This document shows positions 33,129 through 44,052 of a DNA stretch of 64,000 nucleotides, piece after piece. Positions within the stretch are counted from its first letter, which is position 1, and every line of letters begins with the position of its first letter. Below the pieces are notes generated by a model. The model saw nothing but the letters and a program-made list of their open reading frames with translations, did not search any database and was not told the DNA's origin. Origin of the DNA: Xylaria sp. FL1777 (lineage: Eukaryota; Ascomycota; Sordariomycetes; Xylariales; Xylariaceae); assembly GCA_022578965.1 (NCBI GenBank), contig MU400652.1, positions 41,937-105,936 of the forward strand. The letters run 5' to 3'. Both the position numbers and the translations under genes were made by a program.

Positions 33129-33527
33129 ACCTTGGAATATCACATTGACTTTCAGGGACATATTAGTAAAAATATTCTCCCGGGGGCAATTCTGCACTGA
33201 TATGAGTATAAGATTATAGAACTTGCTACTTAACGCCTACAATATAGCGTCTCCTTTCACCCGTGCTTCTTATTCTGACTCCAGTTAAACTTAGCATATT
33301 ACAAATACCATTTCACAGCAATAGACCGGACTAAACTTAATTGATGGGGATAAAAGGTATATGATAGAACTTGGAAAAACTTGATCCCCCTTTTAAGCCG
33401 TAACAACATAGCGAGAGCAACCTACACTAAGCTTCGCGTTTATTTGTGTAGAATTGAGACTATGGTTACCTCACACACATGTGTCCTGCACATTAATACT
33501 ATGCCTTGAGTTTCATAGTTCCAAGTT
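33129..33527. other. Intergenic between convergent genes, no gene seen
   Basis: 399 bp separating the 3' ends of the HET gene and the aldo-keto reductase; AT-rich, no features. Confidence 0.55.
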
Positions 33528-34799
33528 TCATGCTGTCAGCGGCGCAGTGTCAGCAAAAGGACCAAACATGGCGCCACGATCCCCATCTACCCCGGCCTCC
33601 GACACCAGTTTCCTCAGGAGCTTCTCCTCCTCCTCTGTAAGGGTCACCTCCGATGCGGCAAAGTTCTCCTCTAGATATCCTGTCTTCTTCGTGCCAGGAA
33701 TAACAAAGATATTGTCTCCTTGCGCCAACAGCCACGCGAGAACTAGTTGACCACTTGTGCAGCCCTTGCGTCTCGCGACCTCCGCGAACTGGTCCACCAG
33801 CTTCAGGTTCTTCTGGAAATTCTCCCCTTGATAGCGGGGTAGCGTGGATCTTACATCATCGGCACCGAAGTCCTTGGCGGAACGGAAACGCCCTGTCATT
33901 ATGCCACGACCAAGTGGTGAATAGGCGAAAATCGACACGCCTAGCTCCTTACAGGTATCGAGTATATGTGTGCCAGATGGGCCCTCAATGTCGAGCGTCC
34001 ACGGGTTATACTCAAGTTGCACGGCGTGAATTGGATGAACGGCGTGAGCCCGACGGAGAGTCGCAGAGGAGACCTCTGATAGACCGATGTACTTGATTTT
34101 TCCTTCACTACGGAATATTTAGACGCTGGTGTTAAACGATCAAAATAATGATTTAAGACCTACTTTACCAGCTCTTTGAGGGCGTTCATAGTATTTTCGA
34201 TTGGAACCTTGGGGTCGGCGCGGTGCATGTAGTACAGATCGATATAATCAACCCCTAGTCGCTTCAAGCTCTTCTCAATACACTGTCGGCAATATTCGGG
34301 CGACGAGTCAATCTTAATGCCACCGGCCGCATCGAAACTGAGGGCAAATTTGGTAGCGAGGAAAATGTCCGCGCGGCGCTCAGGGTGAAGCTTAAACCAC
34401 TTCCCGATTGTATCTTCGCTGTCGCCGTACACGTCGGCCGTATCCCAATTTGTACAACCAAGTTCCCAAGCCCGATCAAGGAGCTTGAAGCGCTCTTCAT
34501 CGTCTCTGATATCGAAAACGTTAAACCAGCGGCCGTGATATGCAGATAGGAGCAACTACACTTACTCAGCTGCGCCGTAGCCAACGCTGAATCCCACTAT
34601 GCTCGCTGCAGTCAGTAATTACTCTTTTGGGTGAATATTATGCCCTTGATGCATGCTCCCGAGACATGTTGGGAGTCCTCAGGTTACTAGAAAGGGGAAG
34701 AAATGACTCCAGTGTGTACATACTAAGGCCGAATCCAGTGGCAGGGATCTTGGGGCCCTCCTTGCCGAGTTGGCGAGTGAGAGTTTTCGGTGGGGCCAT
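33528..34799 (-). CDS. Aldo-keto reductase, AKR13 (YakC)-like, 342 aa
   Basis: Four exons: 34799-34724, 34596-34566, 34505-34164 and 34107-33528. It is an NADPH-dependent aldehyde/ketone reductase with a TIM-barrel fold. The catalytic tetrad is visible: Asp57 and Tyr62 (WDTADVYGD), Lys88 (LATKFA) and His130 (YYMHRAD). The cofactor end, [18 protein letters not shown], is also typical. The exon 1/2 junction gives GFGLMGFSVGYG, matching the family pattern GFGxMGLxxxYG, only if the acceptor at 34597 is used; the nearer CAG at 34606 would add three residues. Intron 1 is the introner-like element shared with the esterase gene. The promoter contains two copies of a dispersed repeat (34935-35062). 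Confidence 0.88.
34597..34723 (-). mobile_element. Introner-like element copy B (intron 1 of the aldo-keto reductase)
   Basis: A 127-nt intron (minus strand GTATGT...TACTGAC...CATAG) nearly identical to copy A at 21007-21132 and in the same orientation relative to transcription. Inverted repeats: CACTGGAGTCA (plus positions 34704-34714) and TGACTGCAGCG (34604-34614), now with two mismatches. Like copy A it splits an ATG codon A|TG. Confidence 0.85.
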
Positions 34800-34934
34800 G
34801 TTGCTTGGACGTTACAAGATTGGAGTGATTTATATTATATGCGAAGACTAACAGCCTAACGGAAAAGTTTAAGAATGCATAACCAACAGCTGCCGACTAT
34901 TATATAATTGTTGGTTCTACTAGGACCAGAAGAC

Positions 34935-35062
34935 CCACCCACAACTTCTTCCATACTCGGCTGCATATACGACCCGTATACGGCTCGAAATCTTTCCGCA
35001 CAACTTCTCCTCTACAACACCAAACTCGGCTGCACATGCGACCCGTAGACGGCTCGGAATCT
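34935..35062 (+). repeat. Dispersed promoter repeat, two tandem copies
   Basis: Two diverged copies of about 60 bp in tandem (34935-34993 and 34999-35062). Each holds CTCGGCTGCAYATRCGACCC then GTAKACGGCTCGRAATCT. They sit about 140 bp upstream of the reductase start; a third copy lies upstream of the homeobox gene (19533-19602). The core TATACGACCCGTATA is a small dyad. Confidence 0.7.
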
Positions 35063-36070
35063 CTCCGCCAAACCCCCTTATCACTATACTACCTTGCATT
35101 TTCAGTTTTGTGTTATTTAGTTACAAGCTACTACTGGGCAATTCTCGGCTAGCCTTGTGTGTGCCCTATTGTATGCTGTAGATTATATTCCATGGCGTCC
35201 CTACTATACCACGTCCTCTTCCCTTCTTTCAATGGTTTGTAAGCGCCCAGCTGCGGTCATTATATTTGCATAAGGTTTATGCACTCTGCTTATTGTGGTC
35301 CCGGGAAGGCAATCAGGCCGCCTGCCCGTTATCCCGTAATTACGAATGTGGGGAAAGCTGGTGTTGTTAAAACCCGAACGGAGTTATAGTGTCCTAATTA
35401 TTAATATTTTTTTTTTGGGCCGGAGTTTTTCTGCATTACAAAGCAATAACGTAGAAAAGGGCAAGATTAAAGAGAGAATAAAGAAACAAAAAGAGTTCAA
35501 TAAAACCAAAAGTTAAACGGGATTATGGAGAGGCGGATTAGGTTAGTTTTCGGACTTACTGCGCAGTTAGCAAACGGCCGGCTGGACGGCCGGCTCCTCG
35601 TCCCCACCTACGACTACTACCGAGATCGAAGCGGGAGGGATGGGAAGGGGACGGAGACCGGGTGGGGTTTCACCTCTTCTGTATTGTTAGGTTTCTATTG
35701 TATACTCGCATTCTTCTTAAAAACACCCTCATTATTTCGCTCATGAAAACCCGGTGCATGGTCCAGCAAGTCCGGACTTCTAGGGCGACTTTAAAGATTT
35801 AAGATTGCTAACAGCTCATCGACAAATAATTTCCTTTAGGGTGAACTCGGTTACTTGAGAACATAAGAGACTTCTACTCTTTCAAATTCTCACTCGGTTT
35901 TGTATAAAATGAGTTTATTTATAAAGGGATCAATAAAAACATCAAGATATCTCATGAAAGTAAGTTGTTTGTCCTGTTCTGTTGAGCCTTATAACTACGC
36001 GTACACGTGCAAGCGTTCATAGACGCATCGCATGCAAAAATAGCAACCAGTCTTTCTACCGTATAAACTC
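35063..36070. other. Intergenic, about 1 kb, no convincing gene
   Basis: Contains a poly-T run near 35406-35416 and a GGCCGG-rich dyad at about 35577-35602. A 73-codon frame (35525-35746) is not protein-like enough to call. Confidence 0.45.
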
Positions 36071-37092
36071 CTAGGCTCCAGGCAAGAGCTGATCTCCAAT
36101 GTACCGTGGAAATCCCTGGAACCCCAGCCAGAGCTCCCCGGTTCCCGGAGGCCCGCCGACGATCTCTTTCTGTCGACTCTTAAGCTCCTCTACATCCCAA
36201 GCGGCAAATACGAGCTTGCCTTGAAGGAACTTTGCTTCGGGTGAGGCAATCCATACTAGAAAATCGGCGGGCAGAGACACTACAGGGAGAAAAGGTCGAT
36301 GCGTTAGTGTTGTGCGCCTATGGGGTGTCTTAATAGGGGGGGGTCAGATTACTCACTATCGTCAAAGCTAAAGGGCAGTTTCGTCGTCTTGCTCAGCTGG
36401 GTGGACATCGCAGTATCGAGGAAGCCGGGATGCACGTGGTGAAGACGTACGTGGGGGTTTTCTCCTGCGAAGGCCTGTAGCAACTTGACGGCTGCCATCT
36501 TGCTACTGACGTACGCGCCCATCCCATTGAAAGGGGGAAACAATATCCCCGCCGTGGTGAGATTGACGAAAGTGATTTCCCTCGAGTCCTTGTTGGCAAG
36601 CGTCATAGCTTGCGCAACATTTAGCGTTCCAACGACAGTCGTCTTGTAGCCATCGAGGAAGGTAGCCGGATCCGCATTTAGTAAAGGAACAACGGGGGCC
36701 AGCACCCCGGCGCAATGAACGAGGATGTCGATACCACCGAACTCGGCAGCGACGCTGTCCATCACGCCGCGCAGACCTGACGTGTCGCACAGATCAACTT
36801 GATGGGTCTGGATCGCCACTTCTTTAAATACCGTCCTGACGGACGATGCGGTTTCATTGAGGGCATCAGAGCGGCGGCCCAGGAGGATGAGTGCGCGCGG
36901 TCCTGATGCCGCGAAAGACGATGAAGTTCCCCGGCCAATGCCACCTGATGCGCCGGTTATTACCACGACCTTCCCAGCTGTCGAGAGACCTGGCTGTCTT
37001 GGGTTAATTGCAGCATAGGTTGCCGAGTGAGTTACCTTCGTATATGAAGGTTGCGGTGCTGCCATAATGCCGAGTCGTGCGGTTATCGACAC
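36071..37092 (-). CDS. Short-chain dehydrogenase/reductase (SDR), 314 aa
   Basis: Two exons, 37092-36357 and 36279-36071, with a 77-nt GTGAGT...TGTAG intron. The Rossmann motif TGASGGIG (46-53) binds NAD(P)H; the active-site pair is Tyr194/Lys198 (AYVSSK); HCAG replaces the usual NNAG; HHVHPGFLDTAM is the expected PG block. The catalytic Ser position (NLTTAG) is Thr or Ala here, so catalysis may differ. Substrate unknown. A second Met (residue 10, MAAPQPSYTK) is an alternative start. The C-terminal exon (LPADFLVWIASPEAKFLQGK) fits fungal SDRs of this length. No biosynthetic gene cluster partner is evident beside it. Confidence 0.85.
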
Positions 37093-38056
37093 TGAGAGGT
37101 GAGTAGAGCTTATGATGATAGGAGACGATGAAAGATAGGTAGAACTAGAGCACGGCGGTCATGGATAGGATAGCAGAGCTACATAAGTAAACGATTCAAG
37201 TATCGACTTGCCCAGCATCGTAAAAGGACTGTCGATTGAGCTTCCCATCTCGCATATATATAAGTCACTTGAACTGTACTGCGCCGCTCCTGCTCACGAT
37301 AAATTGATATAAATATCTTCAAATCGAATAAAGAACTAACAGAGATGAACTCATATGCGTAGAGAGACCATGCAAGATGGATGTAACCCTTCACTTTCTG
37401 ACTCATCCGGAAATTCTAGCCCGAGACCTACCCCAGAACAGCCCCATCTCGGATTTCCGAGCCTCATCAATCGGGACATCAAACTAAACCTCACGTGGCA
37501 ACTACCCCACAGATACCCGTCAGTGACTCCGCCTCGGCTTTCCGAACATCACCGGCTACTAGCATGCTGGGGCATTTACAACACACGCCAGGGAATGCAC
37601 ACTGATTGGTATTATTTGTGCGATAAAGGTATGCGCCTACAGGAGCTAATGATGAACACAAATCGTTACCTTCGAGCTTCGGTCTCTCAGCGCGACACTA
37701 ATGTTGTCTATATCTGTTATGTCTAAGCCTGGACACTTTTGATGAAAAGCGACATATTCGGAAGTTCCCTTGAAGCGTTTAAAGCAGACCGTCAAGATGG
37801 ATCATACGATAGCAATATAACTATATTCACATTATTATAGAGTAGAGTGGTGGGTTTGATAATAATAATATGTCCTTGGCTAGAATACATGGCGAGGTTA
37901 TGTCTGGTGATATAGGTAGTCACATATAGACCCTAGGGTCTATAGAGTGAACTTGGTGTATATAAATCAGCTATTGACCCTTTTCCTACCTACTACGTGA
38001 CTCCTAGGGATCTCTATTCACTCCAGGACAATACCCTCTGACATGTTATTAGCTAC
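37093..38056. other. Intergenic, no convincing gene
   Basis: A 123-codon frame at 37355-37726 lacks protein-family signals. A 20-bp perfect palindrome lies at 37925-37944 and an ATAATAATAAT run at about 37858-37869. Confidence 0.45.
37925..37944. repeat. 20-bp perfect palindrome
   Basis: TATAGACCCTAGGGTCTATA, centred between 37934 and 37935; cruciform or dimeric-factor site potential. Confidence 0.7.
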
Positions 38057-38520
38057 TCATCTGCCTGTGAGTCTCACAGAAACGCTATCATCAGGGGACA
38101 TTGTTAGTCCAGCCTGATACTTGATCCTCTCCTGCCAATTGGATCCATCTAGGGAATTGGGATGATCAACTTCGATCGCGCGGAAGTGTTGTAGTAGACG
38201 ACAGATTGTATATTTTGTTAGTTTCAGCGCATAATTTTCTAAATAACAGTTAGCATCCTCTTCTACAAGCTCAAGCATTAAGGGGTTTTAGAGTAGTGAA
38301 TAATAGGGAAATAATCCATCTCACCTCCTAGGCACTTCCGTGGCCCACTAATGAAAGGATGGAACGTATAGTCCTGTGTCCTAGTCTTCACGTCGACCTC
38401 TCGCCATCTCTCCGGTCTGAACTCCATAGCATCTTTCCCGTAGTGTTTCTACTTCTGTTCACTTGTTGTGTATCTCATTCTGGTAGAATATTTGGTACCA
38501 ACGGCGATTACTAACAGACT
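38057..38520 (-). pseudogene. Cytochrome P450 C-terminal remnant (heme region)
   Basis: Two exon pieces of a P450 C-terminus. The first (to 38325) reads VGTKYST..., then a TAG stop at 38451-38449, then KHYGKDAMEFRPERW and the heme loop FISGPRKCLG, which matches FxxGxRxCxG. A normal 86-nt intron (38324-38239) joins to NYALKLTKYTICRLLQHFRAIE and LTMSPDDSVSVRL, closing at 38057. No N-terminal two-thirds (I-helix, ExxR) can be found upstream, so this is a truncated pseudogene. The sequence resembles the CYP52-type clan, as does the P450 at the left edge, but they are separate loci. Confidence 0.8.
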
Positions 38521-38779
38521 ATTTCCTTCATAAGACCCGATAGTACACAGATGGGCGAGGGATCGTCCTCGCATGAAGCTTCGACACCAAGCTCTGTGGG
38601 CCGATATCGCCGGCTAAGTACTGTCAGCGTCCATTCTTCTACCTCCCCTAGGAACAGGAGCAGAGGACGAACTGCATCACGCTAGGCTTCTCCCCCATAT
38701 AGACCACGTACAGTCATCCCGCGCGCAGATTGGTGCCCCGGTGGACTTAAGATCGCAACAATCCTGGCGTCTACAGTTC
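38521..38779. other. Possible decayed NLR sequence upstream of the TPR frame
   Basis: The TPR frame stays open from 38618, and ARLLPHIDHVQ before the TPRs resembles the linker that joins NB-ARC to TPRs in fungal NLR proteins. No NB-ARC motif is visible further upstream. Confidence 0.35.
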
Positions 38780-39979
38780 ATGAAGACCCCTCCTGTCACT
38801 GTAGATCGTGTACGGATGTACGCAAAGTTTGCTCTCGTCTATATGCAATGTGGAAATTTTCTAAAAGCTGAGCCGCTTCTCACTGAAGTGACGACAGCTC
38901 TTATCTTGTCTCTGGGGCCGGCGAATCCCCGTACCAGAGCCGCGCAAACAGCGCTTGCGTCTGTGTATTGGGAGCAGGGGAAATTCACCAAGGCGCTCGA
39001 CCTTCAGCGAAGGATCGCAGCAACATGCGAAGAGTATCTCGGACGCGAGAACCCTGATACGTTGAGGGCACTACACAAGCTTAGCAACACGCTGTGGGTG
39101 TGGGGAAAGTATAGCGCGGCAAAGGAGCTGCAGACGGAGGTTGTGGGTGGCCTGACAAGACTTTTAGGTACAACACATGTTGATACTTTGCAAGCAATGA
39201 ATAGCCTGGAGAAAACCGTGATGAAGTTCGGGCGACAAGAGGACATACTCGAGGCTTTCCAGCTGTTTACTAATGCGCTTAAGGGAATGAGAGAAACTCT
39301 TGGGGACGAACACCTACTCACAGCCTATGCTAAGGAGGACCTGGCTCGTGTGTCTTGTCTTATTGGTCAGCAAGATTTGTTAAGCGACGCACTACAACTC
39401 ATGGAAGAGGTCGTTGCAACACGAAAGGCGAGGATGGGCAAGGAAGCACCTTGGACGTTGATGGCAGTGGCTCATATGGCCGTGGTCCTCGGAGCTCTAG
39501 GACAGGCCGAAAAGGCCGGAAGATTGATCCTTGACTGCCTTCGCATTGCAGAACGCAACGACAGCATTGGCGCCAGTCACATAGGCGTTCTTTTTGGGAA
39601 GCAAATCCTTGCTACCATGTTAATTCAACAAGAGCGCTATGACGAAGCCGAAAGGATGCTGATAAAAGTAATCGAGGACCAAAAACACATGTCTTCACGA
39701 AGTGATAACTTTCATCCAGACAGGATAGTGTCGATGATCGAGCTAGCACGGTGTTATGAGCGGGAAGGGAAACTCAAGAGCAGCATCGAAATATGTGATG
39801 AGACAATTCAGGGAATGGAAAAGACAGCCGAAAGTGGACATCCTTTCATAGAGATCATGAAAGAGGCGCGGGGAAAGATGGAAGGGCTACTAAAGGACGT
39901 GCAGGGGGGTGGGACTGAACTTGAAAGAACGGTAGAGATCAGGTTTCCAGAATATCTATTCAAGATATATAGTAGATGA
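38780..39979 (+). CDS. Tetratricopeptide-repeat protein (kinesin-light-chain-type TPRs), probably an NLR-derived fragment
   Basis: From the first ATG (MKTPPVTVDR) the frame gives 399 aa consisting almost entirely of about 42-residue TPR units of the TPR_10/TPR_12 (kinesin light chain) type. Examples are CGNFLKAEPLLTEV...LGPANPRT, QGKFTKALDLQRRI...LGRENPDTL, WGKYSAAKELQTEV...LGTTHVDTL and QERYDEAERMLIKVIEDQ. Such arrays usually form the ligand-sensing C-terminus of fungal NOD-like receptors. The frame is open upstream of the ATG to 38618 with NLR-like sequence, but no nucleotide-binding domain is found. It may be a 5'-truncated NLR or a stand-alone TPR protein; expression is uncertain. Confidence 0.7.
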   Translation: MKTPPVTVDRVRMYAKFALVYMQCGNFLKAEPLLTEVTTALILSLGPANPRTRAAQTALASVYWEQGKFTKALDLQRRIAATCEEYLGRENPDTLRALHKLSNTLWVWGKYSAAKELQTEVVGGLTRLLGTTHVDTLQAMNSLEKTVMKFGRQEDILEAFQLFTNALKGMRETLGDEHLLTAYAKEDLARVSCLIGQQDLLSDALQLMEEVVATRKARMGKEAPWTLMAVAHMAVVLGALGQAEKAGRLILDCLRIAERNDSIGASHIGVLFGKQILATMLIQQERYDEAERMLIKVIEDQKHMSSRSDNFHPDRIVSMIELARCYEREGKLKSSIEICDETIQGMEKTAESGHPFIEIMKEARGKMEGLLKDVQGGGTELERTVEIRFPEYLFKIYSR

Positions 39980-40279
39980 GCACATATATAGGTAGTAAAT
40001 AATGGAAAGGGTCATTTCGAAGAAAGTATTGAAATCATCGTTACTATTTCGCAGGTTACTCTATGGTACGTAAGAATGTGGGCGGCGTATGCATAAAGCC
40101 ATTTCCAGCCTATCTAATGGGGAATATTTTAATTGAGGAATAATACCCAAAAATGACTCCTAGTGGTTTACTCTCGTATTGAACTCCTAACCTGTCTTAT
40201 ATGCCAAGCCGATGTGATATCTCTCAGAGCACTCGCGCCGTATCCAGTTGAATAAAACATCATTGAGGTAGACTTGTCT
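39980..40279. other. Intergenic, no gene seen
   Basis: 300 bp between the 3' ends of two convergent genes; AT-rich and featureless. Confidence 0.55.
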
Positions 40280-42727
40280 TTAACACTGAAAAAGGCACTC
40301 CATGTCACGGCTCTAAGTAGGCCATTAGCTTCCGAATAAACTTGGGTCTTTGGGGAGAAAACTCACTGCAGGACTATAATCTGACGACCAGCCCCCCGTA
40401 TCACATCTGGCGCTGCCCGTGGTCGTGGTCGTTCTCCAACTTTGAGAACCCATTGCGAACTGTATATAGTCTCTGGGATGTCCTGCTGCCTCGGGCGTGA
40501 TGATCAGTGAGTCGGGTAACTTTGAGTTAAAGGCGAGCGAGTGGCCATCCCCAGCGCTTATAAGTGCGGGGTCTACGCCGTTAGGCGCGAAGCCAAGTGT
40601 GCCAATGGTTTTACCCGCTCCATCCTTCATCGTCGCCCGCTCGATGTAGTAAGTGAATATTCGTTCAGACCCAGGACGGTCAACCCCCACCCATCTCTCA
40701 TCTTCCTGGAGATTAACCGAGCAAGTACCCGGCGTGTAGCCCTGGTCAACCGTTGGGATGATATCATAATTAACCCAGCCTGCACCTAGCTTCCCGCCGC
40801 GTTTCCAGTTTAAGGGGTTGTTGGGATCGTTCCCATCGCAACCTGTATCATTATGTTAGCATGTTGCAAACATAGACGATGTGACAAACAGCACTAGACC
40901 TAAGTACATATATTTCATTTAGTTGGAGGAGGTCTTACCGTCCATGATAATGGTCATATTATTGACGCAATTAGCCTGCATGTTTGCAGAGATATCCAGG
41001 CCTTGTGGCCAATCGATACCAAGATGAACTTCATACCGTGTGCCTGCATTATAAATACGTGAAATAGAACCACTGTTTTTGTCGTGATTCTTCTGCGCAG
41101 CAGCATCAGCACAAAATTTGGTAATCTGTTGATTAAGATCATCCCGCTTAAGGAAATTGTTGACTCCCTTCCCTGTGCAATGAAGGCCCTGGGGATATCC
41201 TGGATCGGCCGGTCCTACACCTGTGCCGCTATATTTCAGCACGTTATCAATGACAGCGCTCGCCATCTCGTTGTACCCCGAGCCCTTGGGATGCATGAGA
41301 CGAGTCCAACAAATTGGGAGAACCCCATACTTGGCGTCTGCTCGAGCCAGCTGGTTTAAAGCGGCTGTCATAGAATCTACGCTACCATATGCAGCGTTGA
41401 GCGCAGTGAGGTTTCCTTTTACTGTTTTAATCTGGTCTGCCGTCGATTTTCCATCTTTCGGTGGGATCAAGATAGAATCAACCACATCGAAAAAAGTTCC
41501 TGAACCTAAGGCTTTTAGTGAGGAAGGGTCTCCATAGGGGCTTTCGTAGTGAATGAACCATGTCCGCTGGTCGATCGGCATCATGTGGTAAGCTTGGTCG
41601 CTTTCCACTTCGCAAAATCTATGTCCGTCGAACTTCTGCTCAAATTCAGCGACGAAGTAAACTCCGCCAAACGCATTGTCTAAATCGGTGACAACTTGCT
41701 GAATCACGTCGTTAAGTCTGGCAATGGTCAGCTGAAAGTGTACCCTCATAGTTCCCACGAAAGACTAACTTTAAAATTAGGGAGTTCATGTCTTGTCGGA
41801 CGCTTGTGGTGAGGTAAGCCGGAGCTTTATACAGAGGTGCCCAGCTGATCGTATCACACTGTTTATTGGCATCATTCCAAAGTCGAATATACCCGGTCAC
41901 ATATCTGCAGACGATTAATTAGCTCTTACTGCCTTATTCTATAGGATGCCCTATCTGAATTCACACACAGTTGGAAGCTTGGATTAGCTGTCCGTGCTTT
42001 GGTTAGTATGTTTATGAGGCTGAGGGTAATTGTTTGCGCAAAAAGTGAGTTGGGTCCAGCCAACGTTCCCTGTGCGGCTTTGAGCGCAGCATCGCACTCC
42101 AACTAAACCGAGTTAGTGTTATATATTGATAATTGGAGTTAAAGAGAAAGTTGACACTTACGCTGTACCCAACCCATTGATATATGCAGGCGTTAAGAAT
42201 CTAGAGTAACTTTTAACGAATGTCCAACCATACCCAGATTCTAAGGAATTTCTTACATCGGGCAAACCAAGGTCATCCCACGAAAGACTCACAGTCCCAA
42301 GCTGTGGCTTTTCCAGCTTGGGAAAATTCGCTTTTGGGTCGGGTAACAAAAGGTCAATCTGGTTATAGACAGGCGTACTGTCGTCCGAGCAAGATGCGAA
42401 GACGAATGTCCGGGAGGTAGAGTTCCCTGGGAGTCTCTTATCCAGATTCATCTTGTTGGGATATGACTGTTTGAAGCGGTTGCAAGCCCCATTCAGCAAA
42501 TCACCAGGCACATCTGCGCTGATGCCCGCGGAGAACGAGTCGCCAATTGCAAACCACTCTGTGATATCTCGATTCATAGCTGGGGGAACATATTTGGGAA
42601 GTGTCGAAGGATCGGTAGCCTTAGAAACTGCAGGATTGACATCGCGGGCAATGTGTCGATTGAAGGGACTAGCAGAGGTAATGCGGAGCCCTGCTAAGAA
42701 GACTAGGAGGAAACGATTTTGGAACAT
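40280..42727 (-). CDS. Secreted SGNH/GDSL-like hydrolase with altered block III (688 aa)
   Basis: Seven exons: 42727-42257, 42200-42162, 42102-41969, 41904-41770, 41717-40939, 40842-40367 and 40312-40280. All junctions are in phase and recover family sequence such as NACIYQWVGYS, FQLYVTGYIRLWND, LILKLNDVIQQVV and the terminal RDMECLFQC. A signal peptide is present (MFQNRFLLVFLAGLRITSA). Block I, with the nucleophile Ser, is FAIGDSFSAG; a likely block V His is in MHPKGSGY. The block III position, normally SLSGNDxG in my memory of this family, reads SLSWDDLG, replacing the oxyanion-hole Gly and Asn. A Cys-rich C-terminal domain (about residues 520-688) follows the hydrolase fold. The expected product is an extracellular esterase, possibly weakened or inactive. 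Confidence 0.82.
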
Positions 42728-44052
42728 TTTGCCAAATCGTATGGCTTGCTACTCAAAATCATCGGTCGCTCAGCGGGTTTGAATGATCAATGTACATGAA
42801 TCCGTGTGACCCTCAAAGACTGGATTAGTAGGCTGTATATATACTCAAGGAAGCGAGGCAAGGGAGATGCGGCTGATAGCAGTAACCATCCCAAAATACC
42901 AGGACAGCAAACACCTAGGTAAACTTGAAACACGACTGTACAGGGATTTGTCAGCAGTTTGGTGCCTCAAAACGTGATACATAAGTACCTAGGCCCTGTA
43001 ATTTGGTTCTATGGCCTCCTATGGTCTTTTGAACATTCTATCCCTCTAATTAAAAGTAGCCAAAAATGGGTTTGAGGAGTGAGCTGTAACCCCAACTAGT
43101 AAACCCAAGTTAACTTAACAGCTTTATGAAAGAGAGGAAAGGAATATTACTAGTAGATTGCTGAGGATATAAAGCCACCCGCCACATCAAACTGGCTTTA
43201 ACGTCAAGGGTATGAAATAGTAATCACAATACGTCTATTGTGCCAGGAATCTTCAGTGACGAACTGCGTATTCGCGTTGATATGTCAATATCTTTCCGCA
43301 ACCAGCGGATTAGTTGCAGCTCAGATCTTTATTCAGGTACTACAACTTTCAAGGCTAAGCGTCCTCCCATAAGCCCAAAACCACAATGCGAACTAGCTCT
43401 GCTGTATGTCTCCGTCTCGAGTGATTTGCTCAGGTTTCACCCTGTTCGTGTCGTTTTCTCAAAGAAGAAGCCACTGAGCTTTCTTTTATTTGCGGAGGTT
43501 GGTTAAAAGTATCTTTTAGACAATATGAGCTGCGCAATTTGTTAGTCTTGCTGAACTTTATTACACCTATGATCACAGGGATAATTTGGCACAGGATGTC
43601 GCCTAATAAGGTGTGAGCGAGTAGCATAACGTGGGGTCCAAATGCAACACACCTAACTCGTTTTCACTTATGTATTGGCTTGCCTTAGAGCTAACATGTT
43701 TGCTTAGGATAGCCAATATTTCCTCCCAGGTATCGTTGCTAGAATTATAATTTTAGAATCGTCGACTTTTTACTTAATGACTTAGTTTAGGTAGCTAATG
43801 CACTGTCCCAATACGGCGATCACCTGGACGCTGATTGGCCAATTCGAGAAGCGCTATAGGACCTGTCGTAGACGTCATTGATTTAGCGCCGAATCCGTTA
43901 CGTCAGAGCCTATTGAAGTACCTAGGTATAGACTGTGTACGTCTTACTAGAAGCACTGCAGAATGCTGACTACTGCCTAGAGATGTATTGATTTGTAAAT
44001 GTTGCAATTAGTTAAATAAAAGGTCAACAAGTCTCAATCCCACGTATTAAGC
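42728..44052. other. Intergenic, no convincing gene
   Basis: Includes the esterase promoter side (TATATATAC at about 42835) and an 88-codon plus-strand frame (43240-43506) with no family signal. Composition is still normal here, which marks the euchromatic side of the AT boundary. Confidence 0.45.

Noticed and set aside
37355..37726. 123-codon plus-strand frame divergent from the SDR gene
   Set aside because: No domain, biased low-complexity N-terminus and no splice partner; length alone is not enough.
43240..43506. 88-codon frame upstream of the SGNH gene
   Set aside because: No family signal, and it lies in AT-rich intergenic sequence.
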